Shown here one piece after another: positions 1 to 5,882 of a stretch of DNA of 9,239 nt. This DNA comes from Pseudomonadota bacterium. Its GTDB lineage: Bacteria > Pseudomonadota > Gammaproteobacteria > Steroidobacterales > Steroidobacteraceae. Under the pieces are notes generated by a model. The model was given only the letters and a program-made list of their open reading frames with translations, did not search any database and was not told where the DNA came from. The DNA lies in contig JAJZLX010000156.1 in NCBI GenBank assembly GCA_021850555.1, forward strand, positions 1 through 9,239, read 5' to 3'. How positions within the stretch are numbered: position 1 is the stretch's first letter; the number at the start of each line of letters is the position of its first letter. The position numbers were made by a program, and so were the translations under genes.

Positions 1-1
1 G

Positions 2-805
2 GTCGATTACTACAACATCAAGGTTACCAACGACATCATCTCGTCGTTCGAGGCCGGCGGACTCGGGAACTACACCGCCCTGACGCGCGGCGCACCGGTT
101 CTCCAGAGTTACTGCCCGCCCTCGTTCACGAACGGGTGCACGAGCAATCAGTTGCAGCCTGCGACCACTCCGGTGGGCTTGATTCTGGCGGCGACCTATC
201 CGTACGTGAATGCCGGCGCGACCCATACCACCGGCTTCGACGTCGACATCAAGGCGCACTATGATGCCGGGCGGTTCGGCCTCTTCACGGCGCAGGCGAC
301 CTGGACGCACCTGCTGACCTACCAGCTGACCGCTGGTGGACAGACCTTCGAGCTGGCCGGCACGCAAGGGCCGTCGGGCATCTCGGGCGATACGGGTAAC
401 CCGAAGGATCGGGCCACGTTGACGGTGAGCTGGGAGAAAGGACCGTTCACCCTCTCGCCCAGCCTGGAGTTTACCGGTCACTTCAATATCGTCGACCCGT
501 CCTCGGGGGTGGATACCTGCTCTCAGGCACTGGGATTCATCGGGTACATCACCTCCGGTGTGAACTCGAAGAACTCCGGGCTCTGCTCGGTCGGGTACTT
601 CCTGCTGACCAATGTCTACGGGGCGTACCAGGTGAACGGGCACTTGCAGCTGCACGCCTCGGTGCTCAACCTGTTCAACAAGCAGCCGCCGATCGACGTG
701 CAGACCTACGGTGGCGGTACTTACAGCTACCCGTATGATCCTGCTTTCGATCAGGCCGGTGCCGTGGGCCGGTTCTTCGAGGTGGGAGCGACCTACAACT
801 TCTGA
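2..805 (+). CDS. TonB-dependent outer-membrane receptor, C-terminal part (5' truncated by window edge)
   Basis: The reading frame is open from base 2 to the TGA at 803-805 and gives the last 267 residues of a protein whose start lies outside the window. The fragment reads as transmembrane strands of a TonB-dependent receptor barrel: DYYNIKV near the start, a GNPKDRA strand-turn (residues 132-138) as in the last third of these receptors, NLFNKQPP (223-230), then DQAGAVGRFF (250-259) and a terminal VGATYNF. The final Phe after alternating hydrophobics is the usual BAM recognition signature of outer-membrane barrels. Cysteines at 38/46 and 173/195 sit in probable surface loops and could form disulfides. 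The family imports large substrates (siderophores, vitamin B12, sugars, peptides) using TonB-ExbBD energy. The substrate cannot be told because plug and N-terminus are missing. Two hairpins follow directly, so the gene ends its transcript. Confidence 0.9.
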   Translation, partial: VDYYNIKVTNDIISSFEAGGLGNYTALTRGAPVLQSYCPPSFTNGCTSNQLQPATTPVGLILAATYPYVNAGATHTTGFDVDIKAHYDAGRFGLFTAQATWTHLLTYQLTAGGQTFELAGTQGPSGISGDTGNPKDRATLTVSWEKGPFTLSPSLEFTGHFNIVDPSSGVDTCSQALGFIGYITSGVNSKNSGLCSVGYFLLTNVYGAYQVNGHLQLHASVLNLFNKQPPIDVQTYGGGTYSYPYDPAFDQAGAVGRFFEVGATYNF

Positions 806-835
806 TCCGGGACGGATCGAAGCAAACGGTGATGA

Positions 836-866
836 CTCCGGCGCGGCCACGAGGGCCGCGCCGGAG
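836..866 (+). repeat. Perfect 13-bp stem-loop behind the receptor gene
   Basis: Left arm 836-848 (CTCCGGCGCGGCC) and right arm 854-866 (GGCCGCGCCGGAG) are exact reverse complements around a 5-nt loop (ACGAG). It begins 31 bp after the receptor stop codon and has no T-run of its own. It probably acts with the next hairpin in termination or in protecting the mRNA 3' end. The pairing is seen directly; the role is inferred. Confidence 0.8.
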
Positions 867-874
867 CCCGACTC

Positions 875-905
875 AAAGCCCCGCCCCCGCGCGGGGCTTT
901 TTTTT
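875..905 (+). terminator. Rho-independent terminator of the TonB receptor gene
   Basis: Arms AAAGCCCCGC (875-884) and GCGGGGCTTT (891-900) pair perfectly around a 6-nt loop. The right arm runs into eight consecutive T residues (898-905). This is the classical GC-stem plus U-tract structure. On the opposite strand the stem is followed only by TTTGAG, so it should be a weaker stop for the converging barrel gene ending at 1035. Confidence 0.93.
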
Positions 906-983
906 CAAGGCGCGCCCGGCAGGACCCCGCCGGCCCGTCGGATGACTGCCCGGTGCGAGGGGCGAACACAGCCTGTGGTCGGC

Positions 984-1028
984 ATCCTCGCGAGTCGTCC
1001 GCAGCACAGACCCCGCGAGGGCGAGGAT
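984..1028 (-). repeat. Inverted repeat just beyond the barrel-protein stop codon
   Basis: ATCCTCGC (984-991) is the reverse complement of GCGAGGAT (1021-1028), separated by 29 nt. Read on the minus strand, the first arm starts 6 nt after the TAG at 1035-1037. It could be a U-tract-less 3' hairpin of that mRNA, but the long loop and lack of a T-run make it a weak terminator candidate. Confidence 0.35.
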
Positions 1029-1034
1029 CCGCCC

Positions 1035-1709
1035 CTAGAGAATCGTCCAGGTCACGCCTACTGACAGCAGGTCCGGATGCTGGCCGAGGGCGTCGAAACG
1101 CTCGTATTCCCCGCGCACGGCCCAATTGCCGAAGCTCCATTGCACTCCGGCGCCGGCGGCGAAGGTCGTCTCGGTCGTGGAGAATCGACCGCTGAACCTG
1201 TCGTTGGGGCAGCCACCGGCGGTGCAAAGCGGCAGGCACGCCAAGCCGGGCGAGCAGGCGCTGCCCGAGGCGCTGAGGTCCGAGGTGAGACGGGCGACGC
1301 CGGCCTTCACATACACATCGAGCATGGGCACGGGGATGGGCAGGTAGAGCAGGCCAAAGGCCGCCTCCCCCTGCTGCGAGAGGTGTGCGCTGCCGAGGGT
1401 GCCGACTGCGGACAGGGACGGTGACACGCCGCCGCTGCCGAGGTGAAAGTAATCGAACTCCGCCCCGAGCAGATACAGGCCGCGCACACCGGCCATGAAC
1501 TGAAAGGCGGTGTCGCCGCGATCGAAGTTGCCGAGCGCGCCGGGATGAGCGGGAATCAGGCCGGAATCCTTCGCCCGAAGGCTCGCATGTCCCACAGCCG
1601 CGCCGATGTACACATTGAGCAGGTCGGTCGCCGCATGGGCGGGGCGTAAGAGCGGCGCGATCAGAAGCGCGCCGAGTACCGGGAGGTAGCGGTATGTGCC
1701 GTTTGCCAA
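1035..1709 (-). CDS. Small outer-membrane beta-barrel protein (OmpA-like / opacity-protein fold), TTG start
   Basis: The 224-residue product begins with a signal peptide: a hydrophobic core at residues 9-21 and AHA|ATD cleavage near residue 26. The mature part of about 198 residues alternates amphipathic strands and loops. The stretch FAAGAGVQWSFGNWAVRGEYER (split at 183-194 and 195-204), followed by LLSVGVTW, is typical of 8-stranded OmpA-like barrels. No OmpA peptidoglycan-binding domain is present. Four cysteines (152, 158, 162, 167) cluster in one predicted surface loop and may form two disulfides. The chain ends in WTIL rather than the usual terminal Phe/Tyr. The same frame stays open upstream to 2213, but that part looks noncoding. 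TTG at 1709-1707 is chosen because GAGGA lies 7 nt ahead and because the signal peptide begins there. Its own function is unknown; such proteins are often structural or adhesive. Confidence 0.85.
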   Translation of the reverse strand: MANGTYRYLPVLGALLIAPLLRPAHAATDLLNVYIGAAVGHASLRAKDSGLIPAHPGALGNFDRGDTAFQFMAGVRGLYLLGAEFDYFHLGSGGVSPSLSAVGTLGSAHLSQQGEAAFGLLYLPIPVPMLDVYVKAGVARLTSDLSASGSACSPGLACLPLCTAGGCPNDRFSGRFSTTETTFAAGAGVQWSFGNWAVRGEYERFDALGQHPDLLSVGVTWTIL

Positions 1710-2109
1710 GATGAGGTCCTCGTGAGGCCAGTGACGCCGAATTTCGAGTCCGCCCGCTCGGGGGCACGCATCGCGGCGGCGATCCGTGCCGGGGAGAGGC
1801 TCGTCGGCTATCCCGACGAAAACGGATGAGCGGCCGTCGCGTTGACACCCTGAGCGCTGCCGGGTGGAAGCTGACATCGGACACGCGCGCTTCGGCAACT
1901 GTCGGGTTTTCGAGGCGGCTGCCGGGCGACATCGGCGGTCCGGATTCTGCCCGACCGGTGCAAATTCCGCCGGTCCGGTTTCGCAGACAACCAACATCCG
2001 CGAGGCAGCCGCGGAGCCGGACAGCACCCCGGTCGCTTCCGTGAAATATCGACTCCGCGACCTTGACTGGAGGGCCGCGCTTGCGCCGGCTCGGCGGCCG
2101 CCGCGCCGC
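1710..2109. other. Noncoding spacer (about 400 bp) between the MocR gene and the barrel gene
   Basis: Open frames exist here on both strands, but their translations are Arg/Pro/Ala-rich and have no recognisable domain, and none has a good ribosome site. A GTG overlapping the MocR stop (GTGA at 2113-2110) opens a 101-codon frame that I do not accept as a gene. The spacer presumably holds the barrel gene's promoter, but I could not pick convincing -35/-10 boxes. A short inverted repeat, GACCGG...CCGGTC, occurs around 1956-1980. Nothing else is supported. Confidence 0.5.
1717..1721 (-). promoter_or_regulatory. Shine-Dalgarno site that fixes the TTG start of the barrel gene
   Basis: On the minus strand GAGGA lies 7 nt before TTG (1709-1707). 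No ATG or GTG start in this frame nearby leads into the signal peptide, so this site decides the start. Confidence 0.65.
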
Positions 2110-3609
2110 TCACCGGCCTGTGCGCGCTTCCGGCCGCAGCGTTGTCGGTGATCGCTGGCGAGGCCGGCGCCCTTCCTTTTCGAGCTCATCGAGACACTCT
2201 CCGAGCAGCGCACCCGCCCGCTCGAGCGCCTCGGCGGACAATCCCGCGTAACCCAGCATCAGTCCCGGGCGCTGCGGCGGCCTGCGGTAGTAGGGATGTA
2301 TGGGATACAGCCCCAGGCTGCGCGCGCTGCCGAGCTCGATCAGCCGGGCGAGCTGTGAGTATTCCACGGTCGCCAGCCACGCAACGAGGTGAGTTCCCGC
2401 GCGTGTCTCCTGCACGGCGATGCGCTCTCCGCCATGGCGCCGCAGCGAGTCGGTGAAGGCCGCGCGGCGATGCTCGAGCTCGACGAGGGTGCGTCGAAGG
2501 TGCTTGTCAAACTGGCGGCTCGTCATGAACGCGGCGAGGGCCGCCTGTTCCAGCGAGGGGTTGCCGAGATCGTCGAGCCGCTTGACGCTGAACAGGTCGT
2601 CACGGATGCCGGGAGGGCAGACGATGAAGCCGAGGCGCAGCGAAGGAAAGAGCGTCTTGGAAAATGTGCCTACGTAGATCACGCGGCCGGAGAGGTCCAG
2701 GGAGCGCAGGGCGGCGACCGGCCGCTCACGATGCTGAAGCTCGCAGTTGTAGTCGTCTTCGAGTATCCAGCTGCCCTGGCGGGCGGCGAAATCGAGCAGC
2801 TCCACGCGGCGCTCCAGGCTCATGATCACGCCGGACGGGAATTGGTCGGAAGGCGATACGCAGATCAACCGAGGCTTGTGGCGGGCCAGATCGGCCGTCA
2901 CCATCCCATTCTCATCGGTGCGCACGCTGACGATGCGGGCCCCATGCGCCGTCAATGCCTGCATCAGATAGAGGTAATGCGGGTCCTCGATCGCGGCGGT
3001 ATCGCCCTCGTCCAGTACGGCGCGCGCGGCGACCGTGATGGCCTGCTGGGTTCCGCCGACGATCAGAATGTCGTCCTCAGTGCATATCACGCCGCGACGG
3101 CGCGCCAGGTACTCGGCGATCGCCTTGCGCAACGGCAAAAACCCCCTCGAGTCGGGGTATCTCGGTCCGGCGACCCGTGCGGCGGCGCTGAGTTTGCGAT
3201 TCCACGCTCGCATCACGTCCGGGCCGAACGGCGGGCTGGCATGCAGGTCGTAACGCAATCCGTCGCGCACTCGGCCGAGGGTGCCCGTTCCCAGCTTGCG
3301 CAGGCGGGCCGCGTAGCGCGATTGCGGTGGAGCAACCGCCACCGGTGAGGTGAGCCCGCGCGGCAGCCTGAGATCGGCCACTCGGGTCACGGAGCGCTCC
3401 TGCGAAGCCGTGAGCTGCTCGGCGCGCAGGATCTCGTAGGCGGTGAGGACGGTGTTGCGCGAGAGGCCCAGAGTGCGCGCCAGGGCGCGGGTGGCCGGCA
3501 GGCGCTCACCCGGGCGAAAGTGCCCTTCCAGGATGGCCCTTTTCAGGGCACGGGCGAGCTGCTCGTACCGCGCGCCGCGGCCGTCCAGCGGGTATGGGTT
3601 CAGCGGCAT
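2110..3609 (-). CDS. MocR/GabR-family transcriptional regulator (GntR winged helix fused to PLP-dependent aminotransferase domain)
   Basis: The 499-residue product has the family's usual size and order. An N-terminal GntR-type winged helix occupies about residues 10-75, with helix-turn-helix RLPATRALARTLGLSRNTV at 36-54. A linker follows, then a fold-type I aminotransferase domain at about 120-480. Visible landmarks are YPDSRGFLPLRKAI, the GGTQQAI turn, SDQFPSG, the PLP-ring Asp in LEDDYNCE (D285/D286) and the Schiff-base lysine in GTFSKTLFPSLRLGF (K318). In this family PLP is an effector and the domain senses an amino acid or vitamin B6-related ligand. The wing that normally ends in a GSGT(Y/F)V motif reads ASQERSVTRVAD, which is atypical. 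The ATG at 3609 places the helix at the usual distance from the N-terminus. The frame stays open to 3807, and a GTG at 3675 with GGGAGAAG upstream is an alternative start. The regulated gene is unknown; the divergent membrane protein is the best guess. Confidence 0.92.
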   Translation of the reverse strand: MPLNPYPLDGRGARYEQLARALKRAILEGHFRPGERLPATRALARTLGLSRNTVLTAYEILRAEQLTASQERSVTRVADLRLPRGLTSPVAVAPPQSRYAARLRKLGTGTLGRVRDGLRYDLHASPPFGPDVMRAWNRKLSAAARVAGPRYPDSRGFLPLRKAIAEYLARRRGVICTEDDILIVGGTQQAITVAARAVLDEGDTAAIEDPHYLYLMQALTAHGARIVSVRTDENGMVTADLARHKPRLICVSPSDQFPSGVIMSLERRVELLDFAARQGSWILEDDYNCELQHRERPVAALRSLDLSGRVIYVGTFSKTLFPSLRLGFIVCPPGIRDDLFSVKRLDDLGNPSLEQAALAAFMTSRQFDKHLRRTLVELEHRRAAFTDSLRRHGGERIAVQETRAGTHLVAWLATVEYSQLARLIELGSARSLGLYPIHPYYRRPPQRPGLMLGYAGLSAEALERAGALLGECLDELEKEGRRPRQRSPTTLRPEARTGR

Positions 3610-3642
3610 TCTGGCACCATCAGGCCCGGCGAATCTGGTTCT

Positions 3643-3667
3643 TTCGGGTACCAGCTTCGGGCGGTAC
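3643..3667. repeat. Imperfect direct repeat upstream of the MocR gene
   Basis: TTCGGGTAC (3643-3651) is repeated as TTCGGGCGGTAC (3656-3667). The shared GGTAC cores begin 16 bp apart (3647 and 3663). The copies lie 34-58 bp upstream of the regulator's ATG, a normal place for autoregulatory sites. MocR-type regulators often bind direct repeats, so this is a candidate operator by inference only. Confidence 0.35.
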
Positions 3668-3700
3668 GCTAGCACAAAGCGCGCTTCTCCCGGCGCGAAG

Positions 3701-3722
3701 ATGACATGAGGCGGGGTGTCAT
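3701..3722. repeat. Inverted repeat ATGACA-N10-TGTCAT in the divergent intergenic region
   Basis: ATGACA (3701-3706) and TGTCAT (3717-3722) are exact reverse complements separated by 10 bp. They lie between the MocR gene (start 3609) and the divergent membrane-protein gene (start 3894). The dyad suits a dimeric regulator, but a 6-bp arm pair can occur by chance. The rest of the 284-bp spacer holds a 10-bp palindrome, CGCATATGCG (3858-3867), just ahead of the membrane-protein start. Confidence 0.35.
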
Positions 3723-3893
3723 GCGCAGCCAGGCAGGTACAGGCACGGTCCGCTTCGACCTTGCGGTCATCGGGCCGGGTCTCATCCGGCTCCCGAGCGG
3801 CCATCATGCAGTCGCAAGGCGGGCGATGCCCAAGTCTCCGTCGGGACGGGGGTTGGCCGCATATGCGAGCGGCGGGTCGGGTGGCAACGAGCC

Positions 3894-4703
3894 ATGAGGG
3901 ACATCACCCATCTCGGACGACACCTTTACGTTGTCGCGATCGCAGCGCTGGGTATCCAAGCGTGCCTGTGTGCCAAGGTGATTTTCGAGCTCGAGCCCGT
4001 ACCGGCCTGGGTCCCGGGACAGACCGCGATCGCAAGTTTGACGGGCATCGCGCTGGTGGCGATCGCGACGGGACTGCTCCTGGAGCGCATCGCCCGCATT
4101 GCGGCGATCGCGCTGGCCGCCCTGCTGGTGCTCTGGGTCCTGGCACTGCACGTGCCATTGTTGATACCGGACCCGGCGCCGGATCTGTCCTTTGCCTTCG
4201 AGACCGTGGCGCTGGCGGCCATGGCCTGGGCGTTGGCGGTGGGACCGGCGAACGCGGGTGCGACGCAGAGCGCGCGGGCTGATGCGGCCGCAAGCCTTTG
4301 GTATGCGCGCGGTGCGATGAGCGCCTCGCTGATCGCCTTTTGCGCCGTCAACTTCATCTACACGCGGGGCATCGCCGCGATGATACCCGGGTGGATACCG
4401 GCGCACCGCTTTTGGGCCTACTTCACGGGCATCGCATCACTCGCTGCCGCAGTCAGCGTCATCAGCGGCGTGCAGGCTCGCCTGGCGCTTGTGCTGCTCG
4501 GGGTCATGTACGGCTCCTGGGTTCTGATCATCCATATCCCGTACCTCGCCGCACATCCGGACGATCGTGACATGTGGACGGATGGCTTCATCACGCTGGC
4601 GCTCGCGGGAGGCTCTTGGCTGCTGAGCGGTGCCATCCCCTGTCCGGCTCGGGCGGCCGAGCCAAAGGATGAGGAAGCGCGAGCACGAGCAGGACGGTGC
4701 TGA
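3894..4703 (+). CDS. Integral membrane protein, about 8 TM helices, made of two tandem 4-TM units
   Basis: The 269-residue product is strongly hydrophobic, with about eight predicted helices and a charged C-terminal tail (255-269). It has no enzyme motif I can name. Its general look (short 4-TM units with PxW loops) recalls DoxX-like membrane proteins, but assignment to that family is a guess. The two halves align: VPAWVP (36-41) with IPGWIP (164-169), TGIA (50-53) with TGIA (178-181), and WVLALHVP (81-88) with WVLIIHIP (209-216), all offset by exactly 128 residues. The fourth helix follows at offset 130 (W112 with W242). The ATG at 3894 begins just before the first helix; the ribosome site is weak. 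It is divergent from the MocR regulator, which may control it. The next gene starts 135 bp downstream with its own possible promoter, so this is probably a single-gene transcript. Confidence 0.8.
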   Translation: MRDITHLGRHLYVVAIAALGIQACLCAKVIFELEPVPAWVPGQTAIASLTGIALVAIATGLLLERIARIAAIALAALLVLWVLALHVPLLIPDPAPDLSFAFETVALAAMAWALAVGPANAGATQSARADAAASLWYARGAMSASLIAFCAVNFIYTRGIAAMIPGWIPAHRFWAYFTGIASLAAAVSVISGVQARLALVLLGVMYGSWVLIIHIPYLAAHPDDRDMWTDGFITLALAGGSWLLSGAIPCPARAAEPKDEEARARAGRC

Positions 4704-4808
4704 CCGGCCGAGTTGGGGAGCCTCAGGTGACACCGGGCCCTGCCGCGCCTTCGGACAACCGGGCGGCGGGCGAGGGGGCTGCCGCATACCCGGGGCGCCG
4801 GACAGGGG

Positions 4809-4814
4809 TATAGT
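4809..4814 (+). promoter_or_regulatory. Possible -10 box for the aspartic protease gene
   Basis: TATAGT stands out in very GC-rich sequence 24 bp before the ATG at 4839. A good -35 at the right distance is not visible. Transcription from here would give a leader of roughly 18 nt containing GAGGGG (4821-4826), the likely but rather distant ribosome site (12-nt spacer). Confidence 0.3.
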
Positions 4815-4838
4815 GAAATCGAGGGGTGGTGCGAGACG

Positions 4839-5840
4839 ATGGCGACGTCGTTCCTGAAAGCCTTGTCGCGGATGCTCTGCCTGGCTGCTTTGCTGCCGGC
4901 GGCCGCGCTGGCCGCGCAGTCCTCCGCACCGGCGCCCCAGCGCGCCGGGCCGGATCACACGAGCTCACTGCGGACCGCGCCCACTCGGCTCGACCGCATC
5001 GGACAGGTCGTGGTGTCGGTGATGATCGACGGCAAGGGCCCCTTCCGTTTCCTGGTGGACACGGGAGCCGATGGCTCGATGATCTCCGCACGCCTGGCGC
5101 GCAAGCTCGGGCTGGTGTCGCCCAGGAACTCCGGCGAGCGGGTCGAGGGCACGACCGGCACCGAGCGCATGCCGTGGGTGAGGATTGCGCGGATGCGCAT
5201 CGGCAGCATCGTCAAGACGGACGTGCGCATGCCGATCGCCCAAAGTCCGGTGATGACCGGGCTCGACGGCATTCTCGGCATGGCCGGATTCGGGCCGGTG
5301 CGGGTCGCGGTCGACTTTCAACACGATAAAGTCGCGATCGGCCCATCGCGCCGCAGCCCGATGTGGGGGTACCTCGACATCCGGGCGAGGCGCACCGCGG
5401 GCGGGCTGCTGGAGATTCCCGCGCGCGTCGGCGGAGTGAGATGCGAGGCGGTGATCGACACCGGAGCGGAGGAAACCCTCGGCAACTTCGCCTTGCGCAA
5501 GGCATTGCTTCGCAATGCCGCAAAGAAGGCCGCGCTCGCGGATGTCTACGGCGTGACCAAGCAGGTCTCCACCGGTGGCCTGGCGCACTCGCCCACGCTG
5601 CTTCTGGGGCCGGCCGCGATCCGCAACCTGACGATCGTGTACTCGGACATTCCCATCTTCAAGGTGTGGCGCCTCGACTCCCGTCCCGCCATCATCATCG
5701 GCATGAATGTGCTCGGCACCGTCGATGCGATGGTGCTCGATTACCCCCGCGCCCGCCTCTACCTGTTGCCGAAGCCGCCGCCGGGTCAGACCACCGTCAG
5801 GGAGAAGGATGTCTTTTTCCCTTGGCTCGGCGGCAGCTGA
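4839..5840 (+). CDS. Exported retropepsin-like aspartic protease with two catalytic lobes
   Basis: The 333-residue product starts with a signal peptide (hydrophobic core about 11-24, Ala-rich cleavage region ALAA|QSS near 26), so it acts in the periplasm or outside the cell. Two retropepsin-type lobes follow. Lobe 1 has FLVDTGADGS (catalytic D74) and the hydrophobic-Gly psi motif ILG (145-147). Lobe 2 has AVIDTGAEET (D207) and IIIG (285-288). Two DTG/psi pairs in one chain would make a complete pepsin-like active site without the homodimer retroviral proteases need. Bacterial proteins of this kind are usually annotated as aspartyl or retropepsin-like protease family and their substrates are mostly unknown. 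The second half ends with DYPRARLYLLP, the strand that usually closes such a domain. The gene is probably monocistronic. It ends 42 bp from the converging glgA end with no clear terminator between. Confidence 0.85.
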   Translation: MATSFLKALSRMLCLAALLPAAALAAQSSAPAPQRAGPDHTSSLRTAPTRLDRIGQVVVSVMIDGKGPFRFLVDTGADGSMISARLARKLGLVSPRNSGERVEGTTGTERMPWVRIARMRIGSIVKTDVRMPIAQSPVMTGLDGILGMAGFGPVRVAVDFQHDKVAIGPSRRSPMWGYLDIRARRTAGGLLEIPARVGGVRCEAVIDTGAEETLGNFALRKALLRNAAKKAALADVYGVTKQVSTGGLAHSPTLLLGPAAIRNLTIVYSDIPIFKVWRLDSRPAIIIGMNVLGTVDAMVLDYPRARLYLLPKPPPGQTTVREKDVFFPWLGGS

Positions 5841-5882
5841 GGCTCCTGGGGACATCTGAGGGCGCTCGGTCCGGGGGGCGAC

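Noticed and set aside
793..1932. 379-codon minus-strand frame over the barrel gene and terminator
   Set aside because: It is Arg/Pro/Ser-rich, runs through the intrinsic terminator and overlaps the barrel protein in another frame. The barrel frame has a signal peptide and beta-strand pattern; this one has neither.
1930..2060. Cobalamin-riboswitch-like words on the plus strand (GGTGCAAATTCC, later GAGCCGGACAGCACC)
   Set aside because: The GGGAA and CCACTG parts are missing, the spacing is too short, and no plus-strand gene follows until 3894. It is probably chance similarity in GC-rich DNA.
1808..2113. 101-codon minus-strand frame starting with a GTGA overlap at the MocR stop
   Set aside because: The overlap looks like translational coupling, but there is no ribosome site, the composition is Arg/Pro/Ser-rich and no motif is seen.
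2389..3348. 319-codon plus-strand frame inside the MocR gene
   Set aside because: It is an antisense shadow with no recognisable motif, whereas the minus strand encodes a full MocR protein.
4965..5855. 296-codon minus-strand frame opposite the aspartic protease
   Set aside because: It is an antisense shadow, rich in His/Arg/Asp/Gly, with no domain.
5841..5882. Possible bidirectional terminator between the convergent protease and glgA genes
   Set aside because: The 42-bp gap shows no convincing stem followed by a T-run on either strand.
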